Source: Salipaludibacillus sp. CUR1 (GTDB lineage Bacteria > Bacillota > Bacilli > Bacillales > Salisediminibacteriaceae). Taken from it: DNA of 64,000 nucleotides. The DNA lies in assembly GCF_021028955.1 (NCBI RefSeq), contig NZ_JAIWPE010000020.1, positions 62,001 through 126,000 of the forward strand, in the 5' to 3' direction. Position numbers and translations under genes: made by a program. A model generated the notes under the pieces. That model saw only the letters and a program-made list of their open reading frames with translations. It did not search any database and was not told the DNA's origin. Positions 54,503-63,303 of this stretch are shown one piece after another (the first letter of the stretch is position 1; the number at the start of each line of letters is the position of its first letter).

Positions 54503-55365
54503 GTAATCAGTCAGATAACAAATTTATAAGGAACTTAAAAGATTCCTGGTATGTCAACTTTAATGAGAACGGCTATCCCCATGTGCAGCAGGGGTGGATA
54601 CTGCCTCCTGACAGGCACCGTGAATTCGATCCGTTCATATTAATGGCCGATGACTGGTTTAAGCGGGGCACATTCTCCGATCATCCCCACAGAGGGTTCC
54701 AGACTATAACTTATGTGGTTGACGGTAGACTTGAGCATACTGATAACCACGGCGGTCACTCTGTGCTGGATTCCGGTGATGTCCAGTATATGAATGCCGG
54801 ATCGGGCGCCCGCCATGCTGAAGAAGCAGTAGATAATGATCTTATTCACACGCATCAGTTATGGCTCAATCTGCCGAAAAAGCTGAAGCAATCAAAAGCC
54901 TCTTACCAGAATGTTTACTCAGAAGAAGCTCCTGTCAGTCAATTTGCCGGAGGACAGGTGAAAGTTTACGCTGGCACTTTCTCAGGTGTCACTGGTCCTA
55001 TGAATTCCCTCGTGCCAATTATTATGGCTGAGGTAACTTTTACAAAAGAGGGAGAGCATGAATTTACATTGCCAGACAATCATAACGGCTTCCTCTTTGT
55101 ACGTCACGGCAGTGTAGTAATCGGGGACAATGATACACCATTAACTAAAACAGCAGTTGCTACATTAACGTATAACGAAAACGGAAATGGAGACGAAAGC
55201 ACTATAAGAATAAAAGCGAATGAGCGTTCGAGACTACTGCTGTACTCGGGTGTCCCTATAAAAGAAGAAATAGTGACCCGGGGGCCTTTCGTGATGAACT
55301 CAATGGATGAGATCCGCCAGGCATATAAGGACTTCCATGAAGGGAAATTCGGTCCCCCTGTATAA
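54499..55365 (+). CDS. Pirin-family bicupin protein
   Basis: 288 residues from the ATG at 54499, 8 nt after AAGGAGG. The N-terminal cupin has the pirin metal site: FSDHPHRGFQTITYVVDGRLEHTDNHGG supplies three His, and AGSGARHAEE supplies the last ligand region. The C-terminal cupin lacks them, as is usual (NGFLFVRHGSVVIGDNDT). Bacterial pirins have been assigned quercetin 2,3-dioxygenase activity or regulatory roles; neither can be chosen here. It is a single-gene unit ended by a bidirectional terminator. Confidence 0.92.
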   Translation: MSNQSDNKFIRNLKDSWYVNFNENGYPHVQQGWILPPDRHREFDPFILMADDWFKRGTFSDHPHRGFQTITYVVDGRLEHTDNHGGHSVLDSGDVQYMNAGSGARHAEEAVDNDLIHTHQLWLNLPKKLKQSKASYQNVYSEEAPVSQFAGGQVKVYAGTFSGVTGPMNSLVPIIMAEVTFTKEGEHEFTLPDNHNGFLFVRHGSVVIGDNDTPLTKTAVATLTYNENGNGDESTIRIKANERSRLLLYSGVPIKEEIVTRGPFVMNSMDEIRQAYKDFHEGKFGPPV

Positions 55366-55443
55366 ATTAAATTATTGCACTCTCTTCATAGAGCAAAATG
55401 ATATGAAGTGATGGAAAGTAACGTCACCGCTATCTATCTTTTT

Positions 55444-55484
55444 AAAAAAGAGCAACTCCACCTTCGTGGAATTGCTCTTTTAAA
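55444..55484. terminator. Bidirectional terminator between pirin and C45 genes
   Basis: AAAAGAGCAACTCCAC pairs with GTGGAATTGCTCTTTT around a short loop, with T-runs on both strands; it serves both convergent genes. Confidence 0.95.
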
Positions 55485-55488
55485 AATG

Positions 55489-56733
55489 TCAGTTTCGGTT
55501 ACCGGCTGTTTCTTTGCTTCTGTCGCTTTGTTTTCCTGAGTTAAAAGGCGCTGGAATATGCGGCTGGTCCACTCTGAAAGGAATAGCCGGCGATACGCTT
55601 GGCTGCCCTAACTGGGACCACATACGCAGCTTGCTTCCATCAAACGTGCCAGTGGAAACCGACCCCATTTTTACCCCATTGATCTCAGCATCAGAGTCGA
55701 TCCAGTACGTGCTGTCATCATAGGCTGGATCCTGGTCCTCGGATAAAGCGACTAATCGCTGGCTGTTTATTTTCCCAGAATCTTCATCCAAGAGATGCTG
55801 CGCCCGATCTAATCGGTTATGAGTAGACACGTACCAGCTCCATCTCTCGTTTGACTCATTTGTTTCAAGTGTATCAAACTGCTCCATCCCCGGAAGAATA
55901 TAGTGGTTCGTGTGAGCCATCGCCTCGTCCACGACCCAGTGAACGGCTGAATGATTAGCGGTTGTTTCAACCCACGCCGCCTCGCTCTTGTCGGCCACCC
56001 CGTAGACAGAACCGGAAGCCCGCTGAAGGTTTTCAATAAACACCACGCCATCCTGGGCATCAGAAGCCGCTTCTAAAGCCAGGCGGATAACCGTTAAGTT
56101 TCCGTAACCTCTGCCAGTATCCCAAGTTGATAACACATTGTTCCCTACAGAGACGCCGTTTTCATTTATACCCATGGCGATTCCTGTGGAGCCGGCACTC
56201 GTTATTCCGATAAACGTATACCCATCTTCAGGCTCGACCTGGACCACTACCTGACTGGATCCTCTGCTCGCATCCCGTGTTTTATGATAATAAGCGTTTC
56301 CGCTTTGCGTCGCGTCACCGGTTGCCAACACAGTTGTACAGCCATCCCCTATAACTTCTTCCTCTAATGCGTTAAAAGCAAGCAGTTCGTCATAACTTAC
56401 ATCTGCATGCTCAGCCATAGCCTTTAACTGCTCAATAAGTTCCGGGTTTTCCTTTGCTAAAAATGCTTCCAATTCGCTTCCAGCCTCAGCAAGATCCGAC
56501 TCATTTAAACCGGCAAGAGGCGCCATCTGCTGAAAAAATTCAAGATTGTCTTTAATAGCTTTTTTCGACTGTTTCCCATATTGCTCACCGATTTCTGCCG
56601 GGCTGCCTTTTAATTTAATTGTCTCTTCCCCGCCCTCGGCTGCTGATCCAAATGGACTGAAGGACCCAATAATAAAATCCCGATAAGTAAAGTTAATAGA
56701 ACTCTCACTTTCATTCCTCTCATCTCCTGTCAT
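55489..56733 (-). CDS. C45-family autoproteolytic acyltransferase/hydrolase, signal peptide frameshifted
   Basis: Ntn-hydrolase of the acyl-CoA:6-aminopenicillanate acyltransferase family (414 codons in this frame). The catalytic Cys is Cys132 in GDGCTTVLAT, exposed by self-cleavage before it; SGNAYYHKTRD and MGINENGVSVGNN follow as usual. The first 30 residues of this frame look unnatural and its ATG has no ribosome site. Overlapping it in another frame is ATG 56714, with AGGAG upstream, encoding MKVRVLLTLLIGILLLGPSV, a typical signal peptide. The mature domain would continue it if one base were changed near 56650-56670. It is probably a secreted enzyme now frameshifted, or a sequence error. 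Confidence 0.78.
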   Translation of the reverse strand: MTGDERNESESSINFTYRDFIIGSFSPFGSAAEGGEETIKLKGSPAEIGEQYGKQSKKAIKDNLEFFQQMAPLAGLNESDLAEAGSELEAFLAKENPELIEQLKAMAEHADVSYDELLAFNALEEEVIGDGCTTVLATGDATQSGNAYYHKTRDASRGSSQVVVQVEPEDGYTFIGITSAGSTGIAMGINENGVSVGNNVLSTWDTGRGYGNLTVIRLALEAASDAQDGVVFIENLQRASGSVYGVADKSEAAWVETTANHSAVHWVVDEAMAHTNHYILPGMEQFDTLETNESNERWSWYVSTHNRLDRAQHLLDEDSGKINSQRLVALSEDQDPAYDDSTYWIDSDAEINGVKMGSVSTGTFDGSKLRMWSQLGQPSVSPAIPFRVDQPHIPAPFNSGKQSDRSKETAGNRN

Positions 56734-57289
56734 TTTTAATAGAGCAGCCCAAAAGCTGGCTCGTTGTTTAGCTGTAATATAATGTTAGCGGTAATGCCAG
56801 GCGAGATTAACCCTCTATGTAACTGATTTTTCTGAAAAATATTATAGGAGTTTATTAACAAATGATGTTAATTGAGCTGTTATTTGGTAGGGGTAATGTC
56901 ATGATGAGAGGAAGATTTTCTTACAAAAGGAGGGGTGAAAAAAGGGCTATATTTTTAAATGTAAAAAGTCTGGAAGATTAATAACTCTCATGAGTCCCCC
57001 CTGCTATTCATGTTATTTATACGCACAGTCTATACAGTCTTGGAAAATAAGATAGACCTACTTAGTGATCAAGTAAGTGAGTTTAAGATATATTTCAATA
57101 GATTCCAATTCTCTGTTGCACATTGGGTAAAAGTCCCGCCACTAAATGCCTGGAAGAGACCTATGGCAGCCAAGTCCTTTTTCAAAAAACACCTCTCCGT
57201 TTCATCCAATCAATTATTGCACCTTCACCCAGAAGGCACATACATTATCTTATCATCGAAGAGATTGTATGGATTGAAAGGAGAAAGCA
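56734..57289. other. Gene-free stretch before the permease gene
   Basis: No ORF with a ribosome site or protein-like content was found. The end (57270-57289) carries AAGGAGAAAGCA, the ribosome site of the following gene. No clear promoter could be picked. Confidence 0.35.
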
Positions 57290-58717
57290 ATGGACCAGGT
57301 CACACTGACATTTTCTCATTGGTTGTTTCTGTTTACTATTCTCACCATTTTTACCTTTATGATCTTTCGCAGGGATGTGGTGCTCCCCTCTATCATAGGC
57401 ATTTTTGCATTAGGCTTTGTTTACAACCTTAACAATGGGGTGCTTGATGCACTCATCGGCTCCACCCAGGTCGTGTTTGAAGCGTTTCTAAACGCCGGTA
57501 TGGTGCTGTTTGATATTATGCTCATTATCGCCCTCATGGTAGCTATGCTCAAATCACTGCAAAGTTCCGGGGCGGATACGCTCATGATTTCTCCCCTGAA
57601 AAAATTAATGGTTAATCCGACAGCAGCCTTTTTTGTGCTCGGTGCAGCGATGTATCTCGCAGCGACATTTTTTTGGCCGACACCGGCAGTGGCCCTCGTC
57701 GGTACCGTGTTAATTCCAGTTGCAATCCGGGCAGGACTGCCAGCAATGGGAGCCGCTGTCGCTATTAATTTATTCGGTCACGGAATGGCGCTTTCAGGAG
57801 ATCTGGTTATCCAGGGGGCAACAGGAATTACTTCAGCAGCTGCCGGCTTAGAATCAGGTGACATTCTCCCTTATACAGCCTTGTTCTCGTTTATCACAGG
57901 CTTTGTTGCCATCGGCATCGCCTTCTGGGCGATTCGCCGAGGTATGGCTAAAGGCAAGTGGGCGGTTTCCCCGCCAAAAGAGGCATTGGATCTCGGCAGC
58001 GATCAACCTGTTAAGCCAACATGGCAGGCAAAACTTCTCGCCTTCATCGTCCCGTTATTCCTGTTCGGCGTTGTCTTCCTAATGCTGTTCCGAGCGTTTT
58101 CCCCGGCAGACAATGCCATTCAGGGAGGGTCCGCTACTGCCCTATTAGGAGGAACAGCGGTAACACTGCTGCTTATTTCGTCCTTCACAACGAGAGGAAC
58201 GAAAGCACTGGATGAGATCGTTCCCCACTTAAAAGAAGGCTTTTTCTTTGCGATAAAAATATTTGCGCCGGTCATTCCAATCGCAGCCTTTTTCTTATTA
58301 GGGCACCCCTCTCACGCGGAAACAGTACTAGGAGAAGGTGCCCCCGGCTATCTGTTTGAACTTGGCACAGCGATGGCCCACCATATTGGCGACAATGCCA
58401 TCACCCTTGTTGCCGGAATGGTTATTATTTCTCTTCTGGCCGGGATGGATGGGTCAGGCTTTTCCGGACTGCCGCTAGTCGGATCGCTTGCAGCCGGATT
58501 AGGCGGAGGAGCAGGTCTGGATGTGGCCGTGTTAGCCTCTATCGGCCAAGTCGCCACGATCTTCGCAGGCGGAGGCACATTAGCAGCCTGGGCATTCGGT
58601 GTAGCCGCAGATGCCGGCATCGCAGGAGTGAAACCAGCCGACCTCGTCCGCCAGAACTTCCTGCCAGTCATGATCGGATTACTTGTCGCGACGATTGTAG
58701 CTATTTTGATTATATAA
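57290..58717 (+). CDS. Multi-pass membrane permease, probably ion-transporter superfamily
   Basis: 475 residues with about 12 hydrophobic segments and a short charged loop near 220-245, behind AAGGAGAAAGC. Half-repeats with Gly/Pro-rich re-entrant features are visible (AATFFWPTPAVALVGTVLIPVA; GLPAMGAAVAINLFGHGMALSGDL; GMDGSGFSGLPLVGSLAAGLGGG; FAGGGTLAAWAFGVAADAGI), as in dicarboxylate or gluconate carriers of the IT superfamily. I cannot name a family with certainty; a Na+- or H+-coupled organic-anion carrier is the working idea. It stands alone, so context gives no substrate. Confidence 0.7.
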   Translation: MDQVTLTFSHWLFLFTILTIFTFMIFRRDVVLPSIIGIFALGFVYNLNNGVLDALIGSTQVVFEAFLNAGMVLFDIMLIIALMVAMLKSLQSSGADTLMISPLKKLMVNPTAAFFVLGAAMYLAATFFWPTPAVALVGTVLIPVAIRAGLPAMGAAVAINLFGHGMALSGDLVIQGATGITSAAAGLESGDILPYTALFSFITGFVAIGIAFWAIRRGMAKGKWAVSPPKEALDLGSDQPVKPTWQAKLLAFIVPLFLFGVVFLMLFRAFSPADNAIQGGSATALLGGTAVTLLLISSFTTRGTKALDEIVPHLKEGFFFAIKIFAPVIPIAAFFLLGHPSHAETVLGEGAPGYLFELGTAMAHHIGDNAITLVAGMVIISLLAGMDGSGFSGLPLVGSLAAGLGGGAGLDVAVLASIGQVATIFAGGGTLAAWAFGVAADAGIAGVKPADLVRQNFLPVMIGLLVATIVAILII

Positions 58718-58750
58718 GGTGGCGGGGAGAGCACTATATTGGTGGGAGTG

Positions 58751-58908
58751 CATCAAATAATGGGGGAAGTGCATCAAATAGTGGAGCGGGTGCATCAAAT
58801 AGTGGAACGTGTGCATCAAATATCGGAGCGTGTGCATCAAATATCCTCCGAACTGCTTCAAATATTGGAGCGTGTGCATCAAATATCCGCGGAACTGTAT
58901 CAAAAAAG
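58751..58908. repeat. CATCAAATA array, exact 21-bp period
   Basis: CATCAAAT-like cores start at 58751, 58772, 58793, 58814, 58835, 58856, 58877 and 58898: eight copies, every step 21 bp. GGAGCGTGTG is a frequent second half. As 21 is divisible by three, all frames stay open and give false ORFs with a seven-residue FDAHAPI-like repeat. The same family recurs at 60717-60926. Confidence 0.85.
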
Positions 58909-58977
58909 CTAGTTTCGCTTTTCTGGCCGTGCCACTCCCCCTCCAGGTGAGTTGAAACAGCGTCGGTGGCGGGCAAT

Positions 58978-59030
58978 CGTCACAATTAAGCAGCGATATG
59001 CAACAATTCACCTCAAAAGTGCGACAATCC
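58978..59030. repeat. GCAACAAT-family repeat, three copies at 21 bp
   Basis: Cores CGTCACAATT (58978), TGCAACAATT (58999) and TGCGACAATC (59020) are spaced 21 bp apart. It is the same family as 2166-2207 and 62961-63100, here directly after a CATCAAAT array. Confidence 0.65.
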
Positions 59031-59039
59031 CCACAAAGG

Positions 59040-59063
59040 GCGGCCTTCCTCCTGGAAGGCCGC
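59040..59063 (-). terminator. Strong hairpin after the second M14 gene
   Basis: GCGGCCTTCC pairs with GGAAGGCCGC around four bases. The T-run is weak on both strands (CCCTTTG on minus), but it lies 65 nt past the M14 stop and probably ends that transcript. Confidence 0.6.
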
Positions 59064-59127
59064 TCCTTAAAAATGTAGAATCTGTCCTGAAAAAGGTGGG
59101 AAATGCCCTATCCCCTGACTAATTACC

Positions 59128-60171
59128 TTATTCTACTTCTCCTTCTTCTTGAGGTTTAAAGCTTTGAACCTCGAGGGTATCCCAGAAACTGATATCTGCT
59201 TCATTGATAGATCGGTCAGCAATGGCATCAATAGCAGCTTCCATGGAGATGACACCTTGTTGAATTAAATATCCGTTACTTTTTTGTCCGAGAATCGTAT
59301 TAGGGTTTGGATGGTCTGACATCCCTCTCATTTCAAACAATAAAGTAGCAATGTCATATTCAAAAGCTAAGCCGTTTCGGGCGATCGTATTAGCAGTACC
59401 GCCATTATATTTTCCGAGAAGTCCGAATCCGCGGTCTTCAACGGCGTCGTACATAATTTTTCCTAATTGCTTTGACATTTCAACAACCTCAGGCTTTACT
59501 CCAGCGTTTGTCGGATACAAAATAGACCCGGATACTAATTGATCGTTGATTGCTGAGCGGGCTCCCTGGTGATGGAAATCTACTAAGTAATCAATATCGT
59601 ACTCTCTTAAAACATTGTTATGCAACGCGTAAGTTTCCGGTTGTTCAAGGGTATTGTGATCGCGATTTAAATCGACTCCCACAGCATTTGCACGTGTCGA
59701 TTGACCTCCAGCTAAATGGTCAGAAATATCAAAGTCAACATCTCCTACCGCCCCATCTGGGTTTAAGCGAGGGACGAAAAAGACATTTACTTGTTCAGCC
59801 AATTCACGGTTATGTCTGTTATTATTAGATAACCCTTTAATGACATGAAGGGCTGCCTCGGTAACTAATGTTTCATTCCCATGCTGCTGGGTCAGAAAAA
59901 GGATCGTTGGATTGTCTGGATTATTTCCAAACTTAACAAGCGGTAAATCTCTTCCCTTAACTGATTGGCCAATGATTTCTAATTCAATATAGTCAGAACG
60001 GTTGGCAGCGCGTTCTACCTCTTTTATTAAATCTTCATTGCTTGTCAGTCTTTCATTCTTAATCGTTTCATTTCCATTGTAATTCGGCCCTTGTCCAACA
60101 GCGCCTACCGGCAAAACGAAAATCGAAAAGGTAAGTATAAAGATTAAAGTTGATAAACATATTTTCTTCAA
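59128..60171 (-). CDS. Secreted M14 zinc carboxypeptidase (no PA domain)
   Basis: 347 residues, TTG start behind GAGAGGA, signal peptide 1-24 (VGA). Zinc ligands His97 and Glu100 in QQHGNETLV, PRLNPDGAVGD, substrate-binding Arg/Asn in VGVDLNRDHNTLEQPE, third zinc ligand His in LVDFHHQGARS, catalytic Glu in TLLFEMRGMSD. It aligns with the 27045-28559 protein at both ends but lacks its PA insertion, including an acidic C-terminus. Extracellular peptide scavenging is the likely role. Single gene. Confidence 0.92.
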   Translation of the reverse strand: MKKICLSTLIFILTFSIFVLPVGAVGQGPNYNGNETIKNERLTSNEDLIKEVERAANRSDYIELEIIGQSVKGRDLPLVKFGNNPDNPTILFLTQQHGNETLVTEAALHVIKGLSNNNRHNRELAEQVNVFFVPRLNPDGAVGDVDFDISDHLAGGQSTRANAVGVDLNRDHNTLEQPETYALHNNVLREYDIDYLVDFHHQGARSAINDQLVSGSILYPTNAGVKPEVVEMSKQLGKIMYDAVEDRGFGLLGKYNGGTANTIARNGLAFEYDIATLLFEMRGMSDHPNPNTILGQKSNGYLIQQGVISMEAAIDAIADRSINEADISFWDTLEVQSFKPQEEGEVE

Positions 60172-60716
60172 ATATCATCAATCCTCTCTCATTTTTTTAA
60201 TGAAACACCTAACGCAAAAATAATTCCCCTCCTTTTACGCACATTTTCAACACACGCCATCTTGCAGTCTTGATGTACCTTAATGGTAACCAGTAGATAG
60301 TTCGATAGAAATCCCCTTATTGTTTGATTTTTCGTAATATTAAGTATAGGTAATTTTTAGTTATTTATGTTTACTATGTATATTTTGGTAGGTTCTAAGT
60401 CGCGTTAATCGGTATTGTTGACCATTCTATCTTCCTGCTTATTCTCAAAGTGAACTGGGTAATTGTTCAAAAAAGCGGCAAATCCCTTATTTATTAGTAA
60501 AGAGAGTATGGTTTGTCGGAGGATGAAGATGGCTGACGCACCCTCTATTCTTTATAGGTACATTACATTGAATAAAAATTACTATTTCCGAGTGAAAATG
60601 CATGATTTTTTAATGAAAGAGGGGTTGGATCAAAAAAACGGGTCTGGCATATGGAAGGTGAAAGCTGCAATGAGGAGGTGGAGATTTTATTGCAGCATCA
60701 ACTTCCAGGGAGAGAG
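60172..60716. other. Gene-free stretch upstream of the repeat array
   Basis: AT-rich. A plus-strand frame from ATG 60530 behind GGAGGATGAAG encodes about 68 residues (MADAPSILYRYITLNKNYYF...) ending inside the repeat array. It is not convincing as a protein and is left uncalled. No other structure found. Confidence 0.3.
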
Positions 60717-60926
60717 CACTAAATATTGGAGGTAGTGCCTCAAATATCAGCGGTTCTGCATCAAATATTGGAGTGTGTGCATCAAATTTCCGCCGATCTG
60801 CATCAAATATTGGAGTGAGTGCATCAAATATCCTGCGAACTGCATCAAATAATGGAGCGTGTGCATCAAATATCCGCCGAACTGCATCAAATAGTGAAGC
60901 ATCCGCATCAAATATCCCCACCCCAG
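60717..60926. repeat. CATCAAATA array, exact 21-bp period, ten copies
   Basis: Cores start at 60717 (degenerate), 60738, 60759, 60780, 60801, 60822, 60843, 60864, 60885 and 60906, every step 21 bp. Two alternating second halves occur, one containing GGAGTG or GGAGCG and the other CCGCCGA or CTGCGAA. It abuts the 3' end of psuK. Confidence 0.88.
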
Positions 60927-60949
60927 CGACTGCCCTCAAAAAGCTAATT

Positions 60950-61819
60950 TCATTTTTCCGGCAACGCCCCCACATACGTGCACGTGTGAGAAGATACCTC
61001 TACTGCCCGTTCAGCTGACTCGAGAATATTCTTCGTTCTCACGTAGTTAGCGAGAAAACTTCCTGCGAAGGAATCCCCGGCGGCTGTGGTATCCACCACT
61101 TCTACTTCAGGCGGAGATAATTCAACAAAGTCACCGTCGTAAAAAAATAAGCAGCCTTTTTCCCCAAGCTTTAAAATCGGCACAGCCACCAATTGCTTAA
61201 GTTTCATAAGAATCTTCCGCGGGTTTTCTTCGCCCGTAAGAAGCACACCTTCCTCATAATTTGGAAAGAAGAACGTGACTCCATCGAGAAATTCTAAAAG
61301 AGCATCTTTATGGTCTTTTAGAAAATAGGTCGAGCTCGGGTCCAGGGCAACGGGAATATCAGCTGCGAGTGCCATATCTTTGGCTTTTCTCACTGCCTTT
61401 TGAGTCGACTCTGAAAAGAAACTGTAGCCGGATAAGTAAACAAGCTCACTTGAATCCAGTCCTTGAATGTCTTTTTCCGACAAAAATAAGTTTGCTCCTC
61501 TGTCAGTAATCATCGACCTCTCGCCAGTGTCGTTATCAATCATCAGAACAATGGAACCTGTTTTATCATTGTCTTCTTTTGTGACCACAGGGGTAACTCC
61601 CTGACGTTTGCTTTCTTCTATTAAATAATTTCCAAACAGATCATTGCCGACCTTCCCGATCAGCCGGCAGCTGACTCCTTCCCTGCTGATAAAAGACGCG
61701 ACATTATTTGCCTGCCCGCCCGGACGGCAGTTAATTTTTCCGCCCGTATCAGTTCCGATATTTGTCTCAGCTTTCTGAACTAAAATATCCACTGTTAAAT
61801 CACCGATCACCGTGATCAT
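60950..61819 (-). CDS. psuK: Pseudouridine kinase (PfkB family)
   Basis: Phosphorylates pseudouridine to its 5'-phosphate in the cytoplasm (289 aa, ribokinase fold). The N-terminal motif is GGQANNVASFISREG; the catalytic/anion-hole motif is VDTTAAGDSFAGSFLANYV, with Asp as general base. Substrate is inferred from the next gene: its ATG overlaps the stop of psuG by four bases (ATGA), making a coupled pair. PfkB kinases alone cannot be told apart by eye. The 3' end lies against a 21-bp repeat array. Confidence 0.85.
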   Translation of the reverse strand: MITVIGDLTVDILVQKAETNIGTDTGGKINCRPGGQANNVASFISREGVSCRLIGKVGNDLFGNYLIEESKRQGVTPVVTKEDNDKTGSIVLMIDNDTGERSMITDRGANLFLSEKDIQGLDSSELVYLSGYSFFSESTQKAVRKAKDMALAADIPVALDPSSTYFLKDHKDALLEFLDGVTFFFPNYEEGVLLTGEENPRKILMKLKQLVAVPILKLGEKGCLFFYDGDFVELSPPEVEVVDTTAAGDSFAGSFLANYVRTKNILESAERAVEVSSHTCTYVGALPEK

Positions 61820-62715
61820 TGGTAATACTCCTTCGCAAGTTGCGCGGCCGTCTTAGCATTATTGATCATCAAAGAGAAGTTTGCTTTTACACTCGATCCT
61901 TCTGTTATATCCTTAATTTTTGATAAAAGAAAAGGGGTCACTTCTTTCCCTGAGGTGTGTTTATCCTTTGCTTCCTGGAGCGCTTCTTTAATGACTTTGT
62001 CAATTAATTCAGCATCCAGCTCGTCTTCTTCAGGGATAGGAACAACGACAGACACGGCGTGGTTTAAATTCAGCTTGTCCTGCACTTTCAAAAGCTCGGC
62101 TATTGAGTATTTATCCAGCTTTTCTATCGTTATGCCTGTATCACGTATGTAAAAACCAGGGTATTTATCAGTCTCGTAACCGTAAATCGGCACCCCTGCC
62201 GTCTCTAGATACTCGACAGTTTTAGGAATATCAAGAATCGATTTCACTCCTGCACTGACGATGCAAACTTTCGTTTTGGCTAACGCGAGCAGATCAGCGG
62301 AAATATCAAACGTCTCATCCACTCCGTAATGGACGCCGCCAAGTCCGCCGGTGGCAAAGAACCGGATACCCGCCTGTTCAGCCGCAAACATCGTCGCCGC
62401 AACGGTGGTCGCGCCGTCTTTCCTACCCGCCAGCACTCTAGGGATATCATGGATACTCGTTTTAAAAGCGTCACGGGATTTCCCAAGACGTTCAATTTCG
62501 TCCGTCGTCAGCCCGATTTTTATGTACCCGTCCATGATCGCGATGGTCGCCGGCACCGCCCCCTGCTCTCTAATCGTGTCCTCCACCTTCACTGCCAGCT
62601 CGACATTTTGCGGATAAGGAAAGCCATGGGAAATGATCGTGGACTCCAGAGCGACCACCGGTTTCCCAGCGTTTAAAGCCCTTTGAACTTCCTCTTTAAT
62701 CTTCAAAAATTCCAT
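61816..62715 (-). CDS. psuG: Pseudouridine-5'-phosphate glycosidase
   Basis: Splits pseudouridine 5'-phosphate into uracil and ribose 5-phosphate; Mn-dependent, cytoplasmic, 299 aa. The family text is clear: VVALESTIISHGFPYPQNVELA at the start (catalytic Glu), GAVPATIAIMDGYIKIGL, FATGGLGGVHYG and ICIVSAGVKSILDIPKTVEYLET-like segment (KVCIVSAGVKSILD). With psuK it forms a complete salvage route for RNA-derived pseudouridine. First gene of the pair; no transporter is adjacent. Confidence 0.95.
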   Translation of the reverse strand: MEFLKIKEEVQRALNAGKPVVALESTIISHGFPYPQNVELAVKVEDTIREQGAVPATIAIMDGYIKIGLTTDEIERLGKSRDAFKTSIHDIPRVLAGRKDGATTVAATMFAAEQAGIRFFATGGLGGVHYGVDETFDISADLLALAKTKVCIVSAGVKSILDIPKTVEYLETAGVPIYGYETDKYPGFYIRDTGITIEKLDKYSIAELLKVQDKLNLNHAVSVVVPIPEEDELDAELIDKVIKEALQEAKDKHTSGKEVTPFLLSKIKDITEGSSVKANFSLMINNAKTAAQLAKEYYQ

Positions 62716-62960
62716 TTACAGACCTCCATTCTTTTCTTTTTTAAAAAAATTAGCTTTGACCTTGTATCAGGGTGAGCATTCCTGTCCTTAATTTAACTTA
62801 GGAAGAATATGTTGTAAACCCTTACATTGTTGATTTGTCAGTGGGTTTGAAATATGGAGGGAGGCAGAGGATAAGAAGAAATTGGTGACTTTGAGTGGCT
62901 GTCTCAATCAGACGCGGTTATGCAGCAAGCTTGTAAAAATGGAGGTAATATGAGGGGGAG

Positions 62961-63100
62961 TGCAACAATCAGGCAGCGGTTTGCAACAATCCCCCGCTAA
63001 TGTGCAACTATCCCGACAAAAACTGCCACAATCGCTGGTCAATCTGCAACAATCCCAACTCTAAGTACTACAATCTTCCTCAGTTCCTCTGTCACAATCC
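62961..63100. repeat. GCAACAATC array, 21-bp period, seven copies
   Basis: TGCAACAATC-like cores start at 62961, 62982, 63003, 63024, 63045 and 63066 (all 21 bp apart), with a last one at 63090 (24 bp). The second half of each unit is unrelated. The remainder of 62716-63303 holds the promoter region of the next gene but no other supportable gene. Confidence 0.8.
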
Positions 63101-63303
63101 CCTTCCGTTCTCTCCACCGTCCCCCTCACGTTGCCCCTAAGTACTGCCGTTTTCCCACCTCCTCTCCCTGTCCCCTGAAATTATTCTGGAAAAGTAGTCT
63201 TTTTTAATAAGTCACTATATTGGAGTATTTTTGTTATTTGTAGAATAGTATTTTTGGTAGACTAGAGTAATAGATATTATATAATTTTCAGGAGATGCTG
63301 ATA

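Noticed and set aside
53297-56805. Shared 14-mer TAATGCCAGGCGAG at two places
   Set aside because: Several identical 14-mers are expected by chance in 64 kb; no flanking similarity.
58679-59011. Minus-strand frames of 80-110 codons with a seven-residue repeat (YLMHTLR- or FDAHAPI-like)
   Set aside because: They follow the 21-bp DNA array, which keeps three frames open by arithmetic; no ribosome site, and the repeat core is conserved as DNA rather than protein.
60463-60735. 90-codon plus-strand ORF (possible internal start at 60530)
   Set aside because: Has a passable ribosome site but no recognisable content, and runs into the repeat array; kept only as a note.
60610-60975. 121-codon minus-strand frame with FDA/FDAVRR repeats
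   Set aside because: Same artefact of the 60717-60926 array; it also overlaps the end of psuK.
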